Of a stretch of DNA of 64,000 nucleotides, positions 16,551-25,238 are shown piece after piece. A program made the translations under genes and the position numbers. The notes beneath the pieces were generated by a model, which saw nothing but the letters and a program-made list of their open reading frames with translations, had not been told where the DNA came from and did not search any database. This DNA comes from AG2 sp036493735 (GTDB lineage: Bacteria; Gemmatimonadota; Gemmatimonadetes; Gemmatimonadales; Gemmatimonadaceae): contig DASXPH010000002.1 of NCBI GenBank assembly GCA_036493735.1, forward strand, positions 122,246-186,245. The letters are read 5' to 3'. Each line of letters starts with the position of its first letter. The first letter of the stretch is position 1.

Positions 16551-18623
16551 TCACGCGAGCCGAGATGCCACGACCTCCGCAATATCCAACACCGGCACAC
16601 TGGATTCCTTCGCCTTGAGGCCGTCGCTCATCATCGTCATGCAGAAGGGGCACGCGACCGCGATCGCCTCCGCGCCCGTCGCGAGCAGCTCCTCGGTGCG
16701 CTCGATGTTGATTCGCTTGCCCTGCCGCTCCTCCATCCACATCCGGCCGCCCCCCGCGCCGCAGCAGAGCCCGCGGTCGCGCGAGCGCGGCGCTTCGACG
16801 AGATTCACCACCGGCAGCGCGCGACGCAGCGTCTCGCGCGGCGCGTCGTACACGTCATTGTAGCGGCCGAGATAGCAGGAGTCGTGATACGCCACCGTTA
16901 GGCGGCGGCCCTCCTCGGTCGTGAGCGGAACGAGCTGCAGCTCCAGCAGTCGCTCGATGTACGTCGAATGGTGAATGACCTCGTAATTGCCGCCGAGCTG
17001 CGGGAATTCGTTTCCAATTTGGTGAAAGCAGTGTGGGCAGCTGGTAACAACGGTCGTGACCCGATAACGATTGAAGGTCTCGATCGTGTCCTTCGCCAGC
17101 ATCTGGTACAGGTACTCGTTCCCCATGCGCCGCGCCGGGTCGCCATGGCAATGCTCCTCCTGGCCGAGGATCGCGAAGCGAATACCACAGGCTTGGAGAA
17201 CGCGCGCGAAGGCGACACTGATCTTCTTGGCGCGGTCATCGAAGGAGCCCATGCAGCCGACCCAGAAGAGCACGTCCGGGCGCTCGCCCCGTTCTGCAAG
17301 CTCGGCCATCGTCGGAATCGACATGCCGTCCGCCCACCGGGCGCGATCGCCGGGGTCGAAAGCCCAGGGAGCACCGTTCCGCTCCAGCGCTTCGAATGCC
17401 GGCTGGATCTCGGCGGGAAAGCGCGACTCCGACAGCACCAGATTGCGGCGCATCTGGTTGATGATGTCCAGCTGGTCGATCGAGACTGGACACTCCTGCA
17501 CGCACGCTCGGCAGCTCGTGCACTGCCAGAGCTCCTCCTCGGTGATATAGCCGTCGAGCAGCCGATGGCCGGCGCCGTCCCCGGAGCCTGACGCTTGCGC
17601 CGCTTCGTGCCCCTCGCCGTGCACGAGATCCCCGCCGAAGAAAGCCATCGTGTCGCCGGTGAGCACCGGGCCGCGCTCCATCAACCGCTGTCGCGTGTTG
17701 ACGACGATCTTGCGCGGACTCAGCACCTTTCCGGTGAGATTCGCCGGGCAGGCCGCAGTGCACCGGCCGCATTCCGTGCACGAGTAGCCGTCGAGCAGGT
17801 TTTTCCACGTCAGCTGCTCGACGTCCGCGGCGCCGAACGTCTCCGTCTCCGCCTCGAGATCCATCGGCCGCATCGCCGCGTGCTCGGCGTTCCAGCTCGT
17901 GTTCGAGAAGTAGACGTTGATGAGTGAGCTGACGACGTGCAGGTGCTTCGAGTACGGCAGATAGTTCAGAAAAATCAGAACGAGTAGGACATGCGCCCAC
18001 CAAAATGTCAGCTGGGCCGTGCCCGCGAAACGGGCGGAGCTATTGGCGAAGGGGCGCGCCAGCGCCCGTGAAATGAACTTCTCCGGACCCACCGCGCTGG
18101 GCTGCAGCACCGAGAGAAAGGCGTTCGCGAACAACAGCGTGATCATGAGCCCGCCGATGAGGCCGAGAATGATGTACGCGTCGAGATGTTCGATGCGGTC
18201 GCCCTCGAGACGCCTGGGATGCAGAACGAGCCGCCGATAAAAGGCGAACGCCACCGCGGCGAGGACGAGCACCGCGAACACGTCCTGCGACGCCGCGTAG
18301 AGCGCATAGAGCGGATGCCAGAGAATCCGCTCGTAGGAGAAGCCAGTCCAGACACCCTGAAGGAAGATCTCTACGGTGCCCGCCGTGAGAACGACAAAGC
18401 CCCAGAAGATCGTCGCGTGCATCAAGCCGGCAACGGGCTCGCGCAGAATCTTCGTCTGTGCGATGCCGACGCGCAGCACGTTGGCGAGCCGCGCCCAGTG
18501 ATGATCACTGCGGTTCTCGGACAGACCGAGCCGCAAATAGGACACGAGGCGCTGAACGTTGAGCGAGAACAGGCCGAACGCGATGGTGAGAACAAACAGG
18601 AAGACGACGTTCTGCGCGGTCAT
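16551..18623 (-). CDS. Membrane Fe-S oxidoreductase with CCG domains, probable ETF:(mena)quinone oxidoreductase
   Basis: A 690-residue protein. Residues 1-260 form a NarI-like membrane part with about six helices and several His candidates for haem b. Two 4Fe-4S motifs follow (CTECGRCTAACP and CTSCRACVQECP), then two cysteine-rich CCG domains (LFWVGCMGSF...EEHCHGDPARR...SCPHCFHQ and YHDSCYLGRYNDVY...CCGAGGGRMWMEE...CPFCMTMM). The first domain has C-H in place of the CC pair, as HdrD-like relatives often do. This architecture matches the membrane-bound EtfAB:menaquinone oxidoreductases (EMO) described in anaerobes. Placement directly after etfB and etfA supports transfer of electrons from acyl-CoA oxidation to the quinone pool. 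Confidence 0.87.
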   Translation of the reverse strand: MTAQNVVFLFVLTIAFGLFSLNVQRLVSYLRLGLSENRSDHHWARLANVLRVGIAQTKILREPVAGLMHATIFWGFVVLTAGTVEIFLQGVWTGFSYERILWHPLYALYAASQDVFAVLVLAAVAFAFYRRLVLHPRRLEGDRIEHLDAYIILGLIGGLMITLLFANAFLSVLQPSAVGPEKFISRALARPFANSSARFAGTAQLTFWWAHVLLVLIFLNYLPYSKHLHVVSSLINVYFSNTSWNAEHAAMRPMDLEAETETFGAADVEQLTWKNLLDGYSCTECGRCTAACPANLTGKVLSPRKIVVNTRQRLMERGPVLTGDTMAFFGGDLVHGEGHEAAQASGSGDGAGHRLLDGYITEEELWQCTSCRACVQECPVSIDQLDIINQMRRNLVLSESRFPAEIQPAFEALERNGAPWAFDPGDRARWADGMSIPTMAELAERGERPDVLFWVGCMGSFDDRAKKISVAFARVLQACGIRFAILGQEEHCHGDPARRMGNEYLYQMLAKDTIETFNRYRVTTVVTSCPHCFHQIGNEFPQLGGNYEVIHHSTYIERLLELQLVPLTTEEGRRLTVAYHDSCYLGRYNDVYDAPRETLRRALPVVNLVEAPRSRDRGLCCGAGGGRMWMEERQGKRINIERTEELLATGAEAIAVACPFCMTMMSDGLKAKESSVPVLDIAEVVASRLA

Positions 18624-18639
18624 GCGATCGGCCCCGTGA

Positions 18640-19629
18640 TCAGTGTCCCTTCTTCGCCTCGCGCACCGCCCGCGTGAGCGCCGGTACGACCTCGAGCACG
18701 TCGCCGACGATGCCGTAGTCGGCGACCTTGAAGATCGGCGCTTCCCTGTCCTTGTTGATCGCCACGATCGTCTTCGACGTGCGCATGCCCGCGAGGTGCT
18801 GGATGGCGCCCGAGATGCCGACGGCGACGTACAACTGTGGGCTCACCTGCCGTCCAGTCTGGCCAATCTGGTCCGCGTGCGGTCGCCAGCCTTCGTCGGT
18901 GACGGCGCGCGTCGCACCGACGGCGGCATTCCCGAACGCGTCGGCGAGATCTTCAACAAGTTTGAAATTCTCCGGTGCCTTGAGACCGCGGCCGCCCGCG
19001 ACGATCACCGGCGCGTCGGCGAGATCGGGACGGCCCTTCGCGCCTTCGATCACCTGAACGACCTTCACCCGCGTCGTGGCGGGATCGATCGCCGGCGCCA
19101 GCGGCTCGACACGCGCCGCGCGCGCCACTTCCGTGGCTGCAAACGCGCTCGGCCTGACGCTGACAATGGCCGGCGTTCCCGTGATCGAGAGCGTCACGAC
19201 AACCTTGTTCGCGTATGCCGGATGCTTGACCGTGAGCGAGTCTCCCGCGATCTGGACTTCGGTGACGTCGCTGACGATCGGCGCATCGAGCTTCGCGGCG
19301 AGCCGTGGCCCGAGGTCGCGACCCTGAGCCGTGAAGCCGAGCACGATTGCGCGATACGTCGCGCTTTTGGCGCGCTGTGCGATGGTCGCGGCGACGGCCT
19401 CGCGCGCGAATGTCGCCAACGCGGGGTGCTCGATGGCGAGCACCACATCGGCGCCGAAGCGGCCGAGCGTGTCCGCTTTCTGGGCGACACCGGGCGGGCC
19501 GGCGACGACCGCATGCACTTCTCCGCCTCCGCTGGCGTCGGCGAGACGCCGCGCGACGGAGACCGCTTCGCCAGCCACCTTGCGCAGGTCCGCACCGCGC
19601 GTTTCCGCAAAAACGAGAAAATTCGCCAT
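18640..19629 (-). CDS. etfA: Electron transfer flavoprotein subunit alpha
   Basis: A 329-residue FAD-binding subunit. The C-terminal domain has the ETF-alpha signature GRQVSPQLYVAVGISGAIQH and the FAD-contact segment KTIVAINKDREAPIF. GGRGLKAPENFKLVEDLAD marks the domain linker. It pairs with EtfB and shuttles electrons from acyl-CoA dehydrogenases to the membrane oxidoreductase encoded immediately downstream. The short gap before its ATG contains a GTTAGGC motif instead of a clear ribosome binding site. Confidence 0.95.
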   Translation of the reverse strand: MANFLVFAETRGADLRKVAGEAVSVARRLADASGGGEVHAVVAGPPGVAQKADTLGRFGADVVLAIEHPALATFAREAVAATIAQRAKSATYRAIVLGFTAQGRDLGPRLAAKLDAPIVSDVTEVQIAGDSLTVKHPAYANKVVVTLSITGTPAIVSVRPSAFAATEVARAARVEPLAPAIDPATTRVKVVQVIEGAKGRPDLADAPVIVAGGRGLKAPENFKLVEDLADAFGNAAVGATRAVTDEGWRPHADQIGQTGRQVSPQLYVAVGISGAIQHLAGMRTSKTIVAINKDREAPIFKVADYGIVGDVLEVVPALTRAVREAKKGH

Positions 19630-19641
19630 TCGTTAGGCTTC

Positions 19642-20394
19642 TCAGAGCACTTTCGCTTCGGTTTGCAGCAGCTTCACCAGCTCGGTGACGGCGGCGCTTC
19701 CTTCGCCGATGATGCGTCCCGGTGGACGATCGGGCGGGAGCGCCATGCTTTTCACGGCCACGCGCGGCGTCCCGAGCTGGGCGGGCTTCGTCTCGAGTGG
19801 CTTCTTCTTCGCCGACATGATGCCCTTCAGCGACGGATAGCGTGGGCGCGCGATGCCCTCGTCGATCGTCACGACGGCCGGCAGCGAGAATTCCACCATC
19901 TCGGCCGCGCCCTCGAGCTCGCGCCGCGCCGTCCCCTTGCCATTAGCAATCTCTAACTTCGACGCCGCCGTGACGCAGGGCAGATCGAGCAGCTCGGCGG
20001 TCGCGGTACCGACGACGCCTTCGGACGTGTCGAAGGCGTGCTTGCCGAAGAAGATCAGATCGAAGGCGCTGGACTTCAGTTCGGCGGCGAGCGCCTTGGC
20101 GACAGCGAGACCATCGAAAGGCACCGCATCCGCTTTGAGCTGGACGCCGCGATCCACGCCCATGCTCATCGCTTTGCGCAGCGTCTCCTGTACGTTGTCC
20201 GGCCCCAGTGCAATGGCGACGACCTCTCCGGAGCCGGCCTTCTCCTTCAATTGCAGCGCGACCTCGACGGCGTAGCTCGCGAAGTCGTCCATATCGAACT
20301 TCACTCCGCCCTCGTCGATCGAGCTGCCGGAAGCGCCGACGCGAAAACGGGTCTCGGAATCGGGCGTGCGCTTGATGCAGACGGCGATTTTCAC
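19642..20394 (-). CDS. etfB: Electron transfer flavoprotein subunit beta
   Basis: A 250-residue subunit starting MKIAVCIKRTPDSE, the typical ETF-beta N-terminus. It contains GVDRGVQLK and DLIFFGKHAFDTSEGVVG (nucleotide-binding region), then LPAVVTIDEGIARPRYPSLKGIM, the ETF-beta recognition-loop signature that docks onto dehydrogenases. It lies between the acyl-CoA dehydrogenase gene and etfA in the same orientation, gaps 67 and 12 bp, forming one operon. Confidence 0.96.
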   Translation of the reverse strand: MKIAVCIKRTPDSETRFRVGASGSSIDEGGVKFDMDDFASYAVEVALQLKEKAGSGEVVAIALGPDNVQETLRKAMSMGVDRGVQLKADAVPFDGLAVAKALAAELKSSAFDLIFFGKHAFDTSEGVVGTATAELLDLPCVTAASKLEIANGKGTARRELEGAAEMVEFSLPAVVTIDEGIARPRYPSLKGIMSAKKKPLETKPAQLGTPRVAVKSMALPPDRPPGRIIGEGSAAVTELVKLLQTEAKVL

Positions 20395-20461
20395 CGTCGA
20401 TCCTCTTGAAAAAGATTCAGGTGGGAACTTAGCCGCACCCTGGGGCGCAGCAAGCGCGGGC

Positions 20462-21634
20462 TCACTGGAATGCGCTCATCCCCGTCATGGCCTGACCGAG
20501 GATCAGCGTGTGCACATCGTGCGTGCCTTCGTACGTGTACACGCTCTCGAGATTCGCCATGTGTCGCATCGACGAGTACTCGGCGAGAATGCCCACCGCA
20601 CCGAGCAGACGACGTGCCTCACGCGCGATGTCCGTCGCCATGTCGACGTTGTTGCGCTTCGCGAGCGATACCTGCTGTGGCGTGTACGTGCCCGCGTCCT
20701 TGAGTCGACCGAGGTGCAGCGATACGAGCTGCGCCTTCGTAATCTCGGTCAGCATGTCGGCGATGCGCTCCTGTTGGAGCTGGAAGCTGCCGATCGGCCG
20801 ATCGAACATCACGCGATTCTTCGAGTAGGAGAGCGCCTCCTCGAAGCAGGCGATCGCCGCGCCGATCGCGCCCCAGGAAATCCCATACCGTGCCTGGGTG
20901 AGGCACATGAGTGGGCTCTTCAGGCCGCCGGACTTCGGGAGAAGCGCATCGTTAGGTAAATGCAGATCCTCGAATACCAGCTCGCTGGTGTCGCTGGCGC
21001 GAAGGGAGAGCTTGCCCTTCTGATCGCGCGCTTTGAAGCCCTTGGTGTTGGTCGGAACGATGAAGCCGCGAATCGAGCGGTCACTCTTGTCGCCGTTGGT
21101 CTTTGCCCAGACGACGGCGATGTTCGCCGTGGATCCGTTCGTGATCCACATCTTCGCCCCGTTCAACAGCCAGGTACCATCCGACTGCTCCTGCGCCATC
21201 GTGATCATGCCAGCCGGGTTGGAGCCGAAGTCCGGCTCCGTGAGGCCGAAGCAGCCGATGACTTCTCCGCGCGCCATCCGCGGCAGCCACGCACGACGCT
21301 GTTCCTCGCTGCCGAACGCGTAGATCGGATACATGGCCAGCGCGCCCTGCACCGACGCGAAGGAACGTACACCGGAATCGCCGCGCTCGAGCTCCTGCAT
21401 GATCAGCCCGTACGCCACGTTGTTGAGTCCCGCGCAGCCGTAATCCTCCGGCAAGTTCGCGCCGAAGACGCCCAGCTCGGCCATCTCGGGCACGAGCTCC
21501 TTTGGAAACCGCCCTTCGACGTAACACTTGCCGATGATCGGAAGAACACGCTCGTCGACGAAGCGGCGCACGCTGTCACGGACCGCGCGCTCCTCCTCGG
21601 AGAGCTGGCTATCGATGTTGAAGAAGTCGAGCAT
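20462..21634 (-). CDS. Acyl-CoA dehydrogenase, glutaryl-CoA dehydrogenase-like
   Basis: A 390-residue flavoprotein that begins MLDFFNIDSQLSEEE. FAD/substrate motifs include GCFGLTEPDFGSNPAGM and WITNGSTANIAVVWAKT. The C-terminal VYTYEGTHDVHTLILGQAMTG places the catalytic glutamate (YEGTHD) as in glutaryl-CoA dehydrogenases, which oxidise and decarboxylate glutaryl-CoA to crotonyl-CoA in lysine and aromatic breakdown. General acyl-CoA dehydrogenases share this motif loosely, so the substrate is probable, not certain. The ATG at 21634 is chosen over an upstream in-frame codon because the extra residues would be repeat-derived. Confidence 0.88.
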   Translation of the reverse strand: MLDFFNIDSQLSEEERAVRDSVRRFVDERVLPIIGKCYVEGRFPKELVPEMAELGVFGANLPEDYGCAGLNNVAYGLIMQELERGDSGVRSFASVQGALAMYPIYAFGSEEQRRAWLPRMARGEVIGCFGLTEPDFGSNPAGMITMAQEQSDGTWLLNGAKMWITNGSTANIAVVWAKTNGDKSDRSIRGFIVPTNTKGFKARDQKGKLSLRASDTSELVFEDLHLPNDALLPKSGGLKSPLMCLTQARYGISWGAIGAAIACFEEALSYSKNRVMFDRPIGSFQLQQERIADMLTEITKAQLVSLHLGRLKDAGTYTPQQVSLAKRNNVDMATDIAREARRLLGAVGILAEYSSMRHMANLESVYTYEGTHDVHTLILGQAMTGMSAFQ

Positions 21635-21680
21635 GGGGCGAAACCTAATCGGAGACGCGGAGGACGCGGGGTGGCTGGCC

Positions 21681-21719
21681 GCACGCGCCACGCTCAACGC
21701 GCAACGCTCAACGCGCCCG
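21681..21719. repeat. GTTGAGC-family repeat, single arm
   Basis: CACGCGCCACGCTCAACGC followed by GCAACGCTCAACGC: two imperfect units of the GCTCAAC/GCGCCAC repeat. It fills the gap between the SprT-like gene stop (21720) and the leader of the acyl-CoA dehydrogenase gene. No opposing arm is visible. Confidence 0.6.
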
Positions 21720-22493
21720 TCACCGCTCCCGCGCCGCCCTCCGCCCAATGCGTTGCTCCCCGGGCGAATGCGGCGTGGTGGTGCGGCTCAGCGTTCGTCG
21801 TGCGTACGGCGCCACACCCACCTCCCGTGCCTTCGATCGGAACTTGGGGCCGTGGTCGATCGTGTGGCCGCTCTCGTCCTGCCACTGATGCACCATTTCG
21901 TGGAGCAGTGTATGCCGTGCCTCGTCCCAGCCGTCGCGACGGATGTGGCGCCAGCTGATGGCGATTTCCGATGGCTCACCGTGCGCCGCGCACGTATAAT
22001 GTCCGAGCCGGCTCTTCATCCGACGCGACACGCGGAGCGTGACGGACTTCAGGCGCCCGTGAAAGTGCTCGCCGTTGAACTGCTGGTGGCAGCGCGCCAA
22101 CTCCGCCACCAACCCCCGATCTTCGGGACGCGTCCGTGGACGCCGTGTCGCCGGCGACGTCGTGACGACGGGGTGCGCGATGATGAGCCGCTGCGCCGCC
22201 CGCCGCTCGGCGCGCGTGCGCCCCTCGACGAATACGACAATGGCCCGCAGCACTTCGGCGGGCGCGCTGAGATAGCCCTCGTGGACGCGCAGCGCGCCCC
22301 CGCTGAAGCTCACCATGACGTGCCGGTTCCGCGTTAGGCGGCAGCGTTCGATGCGCGCCAGGCCCAGCGACCGGAGCCGCACCAGCAGCTGGTCGGCGCG
22401 CGCGTCGCCCGACTGCCGCACGAGCCCTGGAGGCTCCAGCTCGAGGTCGAGCTGCGTCGCGTTCCCGAACAGCCGCTTCAGCGTGCGAAGCAT
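21720..22493 (-). CDS. SprT-like zinc metalloprotease-like protein
   Basis: A 257-residue cytoplasmic protein. HTLLHEMVHQWQD carries the HExxH zinc motif, followed by HTIDHGPKFRSKA with the third His, as in SprT/Spartan domains. ELARCHQQFNGEHFHGRL is the usual SprT upstream helix. The N-terminal 110 residues or so are an uncharacterised domain with many basic residues. SprT-like proteins include DNA-protein crosslink proteases, but bacterial members are mostly uncharacterised. The ATG at 22493 overlaps the end of the phosphoesterase gene by 16 bases. Confidence 0.82.
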   Translation of the reverse strand: MLRTLKRLFGNATQLDLELEPPGLVRQSGDARADQLLVRLRSLGLARIERCRLTRNRHVMVSFSGGALRVHEGYLSAPAEVLRAIVVFVEGRTRAERRAAQRLIIAHPVVTTSPATRRPRTRPEDRGLVAELARCHQQFNGEHFHGRLKSVTLRVSRRMKSRLGHYTCAAHGEPSEIAISWRHIRRDGWDEARHTLLHEMVHQWQDESGHTIDHGPKFRSKAREVGVAPYARRTLSRTTTPHSPGEQRIGRRAARER

Positions 22494-23344
22494 TTCGATG
22501 GACCCGGAACGAAGCCTCGCGCCTCCACGGACCAGACGAGCGTCGAGACTTCGATGTTGCCACCCGTTATGCGAATGCTGTTGACGGAGCCGGGGCGCCC
22601 GCCGCGGGCGCGATTCGAGATCGTGCCCGCGGTGGAGATGACCGTCCCCTTCTTCGTGTGCTCGATATAATGCACGGCTTCCTGATGATCGTGTCCGCAG
22701 CACACCAGGTCGACGCCCATTTCCGCGAAGGCCCCGAGAATCCGCTGCGTATGCTTGAGCCCATGGCGCCGCGACAGCTCGCCCATGACCGGATTATGGT
22801 GCATGACAATGATCCGCGCATCACCAGCGCGCGACCGCTCGAATTCGGCGCGCGCCCGCTCGAGCTGGTCGCGGCGGAGATCGCCGATGATGGAGATGTC
22901 GCGGACATTCCATGTGAGCGTCCTTCGCGTCACCCCCTGAGAGGTGTTGAGCCCGACGATCGTCGCGCCGGCAATCCGGAGCACCGGCTCGAGATCATCG
23001 CTGATAAAGCGCCGATAGTTCGCCGTCATCTTCAACGGATCCCCGAACCCGAGGGGCGCCTTCCACCACGCGACATCGTGATTCCCGGGCACCACGATCA
23101 CTTCGCTATAGCGCTTCGCGTGCTGGAGGAAGACCCGCGCGCGCTGGAACTCGCCCGAGCGCGACCGCTGCGACAGATCGCCGGAGACGGCGACGACGTC
23201 GAATCGCCGTTCGGCAATGATGGATTCGATCGCCTCGTACTGCTCGGGGACCGCCGGATGGCCGAAATGCAGGTCGGAGCAGTGGAAGAGGGTCGTCGTT
23301 AGGCTGTCCGCCTGCCGCTGCTCCGGCTGCGAACTGCTCGTCAT
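22478..23344 (-). CDS. Calcineurin-like metallophosphoesterase
   Basis: The family motifs are all in order: FHCSDLHFGHP, VVAVSGDLSQRS, VVPGNHDVAW, MHHNPV and CCGHDHQE, giving the two-metal site. The protein is about 288 residues with no signal peptide, so it is cytoplasmic. Substrate unknown (cyclic nucleotides, phosphodiesters or phosphoproteins in relatives). The upstream stop overlaps an ATG at 23365 (GTGATGG), but the ATG at 23344 has GGAG 5 bases upstream and looks better; both are in frame. Confidence 0.88.
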   Translation of the reverse strand: MTSSSQPEQRQADSLTTTLFHCSDLHFGHPAVPEQYEAIESIIAERRFDVVAVSGDLSQRSRSGEFQRARVFLQHAKRYSEVIVVPGNHDVAWWKAPLGFGDPLKMTANYRRFISDDLEPVLRIAGATIVGLNTSQGVTRRTLTWNVRDISIIGDLRRDQLERARAEFERSRAGDARIIVMHHNPVMGELSRRHGLKHTQRILGAFAEMGVDLVCCGHDHQEAVHYIEHTKKGTVISTAGTISNRARGGRPGSVNSIRITGGNIEVSTLVWSVEARGFVPGPSKCFAR

Positions 23345-23364
23345 CACCTCTCCATCCGGTGCCA

Positions 23365-24378
23365 TCACAGCTTGGCGATGATCGCGTCGGTGAACTGATC
23401 CGTCGTCGCGCTGCCGCCCAGATCACGCGTCACGTTCTTTCCCTCACGCACGGTCTCCTCCAGAGCGCGACGCACACGGCGTGCCCTGTCGCTGTCCCCG
23501 AGATGCTCGAGCATCATGCACGCCGCGAGCATCAACGCGCCAGGGTTGGCGACATTCTTTCCCGCAATGTCCGGTGCCGTGCCGTGCACCGCCTCGAAGA
23601 TCGCGCCATGCTTGCCGATGTTCGCGCCCGGCGCGAGCCCGAGCCCCCCGACCAGACCCGAGATCTGATCCGACAGAATGTCGCCGAACAGGTTCGTCGT
23701 CACGATCACATCGAAGCGCTCGGGGTGAAGCACGAGGTTCATCGCCATCGCGTCCACGATGCGCTCCTCGAACTCGATCCGGCCGGCGTAGTCGCGGGCG
23801 ATCATCCGACCGACGTCGAGAAAGAGACCTTGTGCAAACTTGAGGATGTTCGCCTTGTGGACCAAGGTCACCTTGCGCCGCCCCTGTCTCACGGCGTACT
23901 CGAATGCATAACGAACGATGCGCTCCGAGCCTTCACGGGTGATGATCGCGATCGCCTCGGCCGCCGCGCGTGGATCGTCGCCGATCTTGATATAGTGCTC
24001 GATGCCGACGTAGAGCCCCTCGGTGTTCTCGCGCACGAGCACCAGGTCGAGATTCTGATATCGTCCCCCAGGGAGAATCGAGTAGGCCGGTCTTACGTTC
24101 GCGTACAGATCAAACGTCTTGCGCAGCGCGACATTGATCGACCGATAGCCTTCCCCGACGGGTGTCTCCAGCGGGCCTTTCAGCGCGACGCGATTCCGTT
24201 TGATCGAGTCGAGCGTTTCGTCGGGAATGGGATCGCCGTACTTCGCCACGGCGGACATGCCGGCGACGTGCTCGTCCCATTCGAGATCTGCCCCCGCCGA
24301 GTCGAGCAGGCGAACGGTTGCGCGACTGATCGACGGACCGATGCCGTCGCCAGGAATCAACGTGACTTTCGTGGACAT
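23365..24378 (-). CDS. NAD-type isocitrate dehydrogenase (isocitrate/isopropylmalate dehydrogenase family)
   Basis: A 337-residue beta-decarboxylating dehydrogenase. The start LIPGDGIGPSI and the substrate segment ENTEGLYVGIEHY are typical of NAD-dependent isocitrate dehydrogenase rather than LeuB. VTTNLFGDILSDQISGLVGG and HGTAPDIAGKN follow. It would convert isocitrate to 2-oxoglutarate in the TCA cycle. Homoisocitrate or isopropylmalate activity is less likely but shares the fold; no leu genes are nearby. Its stop overlaps the possible start of the phosphoesterase gene. Confidence 0.85.
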   Translation of the reverse strand: MSTKVTLIPGDGIGPSISRATVRLLDSAGADLEWDEHVAGMSAVAKYGDPIPDETLDSIKRNRVALKGPLETPVGEGYRSINVALRKTFDLYANVRPAYSILPGGRYQNLDLVLVRENTEGLYVGIEHYIKIGDDPRAAAEAIAIITREGSERIVRYAFEYAVRQGRRKVTLVHKANILKFAQGLFLDVGRMIARDYAGRIEFEERIVDAMAMNLVLHPERFDVIVTTNLFGDILSDQISGLVGGLGLAPGANIGKHGAIFEAVHGTAPDIAGKNVANPGALMLAACMMLEHLGDSDRARRVRRALEETVREGKNVTRDLGGSATTDQFTDAIIAKL

Positions 24379-24431
24379 GCCGTAGGGTTGCCGATGATCA
24401 AAGATAGACGTGCCGTTCCCGCAGAGCCGCG

Positions 24432-25100
24432 CTATCGGCTCGTGATGAGATCGGCGACGCCCCGCGCGATCGAGCGCGTCAGCACGCGGACGTCAGCGCT
24501 CGTCGTATCGCTCCGCACCGTGCCCACCCACTTCGCCTCGGAGAAGCGCGGGTCCACGAGCGCGAGCTTCAGCGCCGCCTCCGCGCCGCTCGCTCCGGCA
24601 TCACCCCGCTCGAGATGCAACTCGATAGGCAAGAGCACGGCCCGCGCGTTCTCGTGGAGGGCGATGATCATGCGCAACTGCGATGCGAGCGGCTCGGGCA
24701 AGCGCACTCCGGGAATGAAGCCCGCCGACCGAAGTGGCTCCACGGCGAGCGCGTACGGGTCGGGTGCGTAGGTTGGATTGCGCTTGTAGCTGAGCACGAG
24801 GTCGGCCGGCATGATCCAGCCGGTCTTGAGGCCACGCTCGGCGATCGCGGCGCCGATGTCCTCGTCGAGCGCGCGAAGGACGTCACGTTGCGACGGCGCT
24901 TGCACGATGCTAGTCACCTCCGGCGCCACGCGCAGCGCATACGCCGGCGTCAGGATGGCCCCCGACGCGGCGAGCGCCGCCAACGGATGCACATCGGGTT
25001 CGGGCGCAGTAGACGGCGGCTTCGATGCCGCCCCGCCGCCACACGCCGCGAGAAGGAGAAGAAGGACGCTGCCGAGTTTGCGCGCTACGAGTTGCTTCAT
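24432..25100 (-). CDS. Putative lipoprotein of unknown function
   Basis: A 222-residue protein. The lipobox LLLLLAAC near residue 20 followed by GGGAASKPP predicts lipid modification and an envelope location. The body has alternating helices and strands, with ALDEDIGAAIAERG and an arginine-bearing VLTRSIARGVADLI end, and no family I recognise. The ATG at 25100 has AGGA 5 bases upstream. That ribosome binding site lies inside a REP-like palindrome (25102-25134). Confidence 0.7.
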   Translation of the reverse strand: MKQLVARKLGSVLLLLLAACGGGAASKPPSTAPEPDVHPLAALAASGAILTPAYALRVAPEVTSIVQAPSQRDVLRALDEDIGAAIAERGLKTGWIMPADLVLSYKRNPTYAPDPYALAVEPLRSAGFIPGVRLPEPLASQLRMIIALHENARAVLLPIELHLERGDAGASGAEAALKLALVDPRFSEAKWVGTVRSDTTSADVRVLTRSIARGVADLITSR

Positions 25101-25101
25101 T

Positions 25102-25134
25102 TCATCCTGAGGAGCGGAGCGACGACGGATCTGC
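25102..25134. repeat. REP-like TCATCCTGAGG...CGGATCTGC element overlapping a ribosome binding site
   Basis: A segment resembling the TCATCCTGAGCGAAGCGAAGGATCTGC intergenic repeat, here TCATCCTGAGGAGCGGAGCG then ACGACGGATCTGC. Its reverse complement ends CTCAGGATGAA directly before the ATG of the lipoprotein gene, so the repeat supplies the AGGA ribosome binding site. Compare 7036-7064 and 52942-52966. Confidence 0.5.
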
Positions 25135-25238
25135 TTTTGTTGGACGGACGACGCCAATCAAGGTAATCACAGGTTGACCGTTCTCTCTCCTGCCGGCATT
25201 TTGCCCCGCTGGGCCACACATCTCGGAGCACACGAGTC

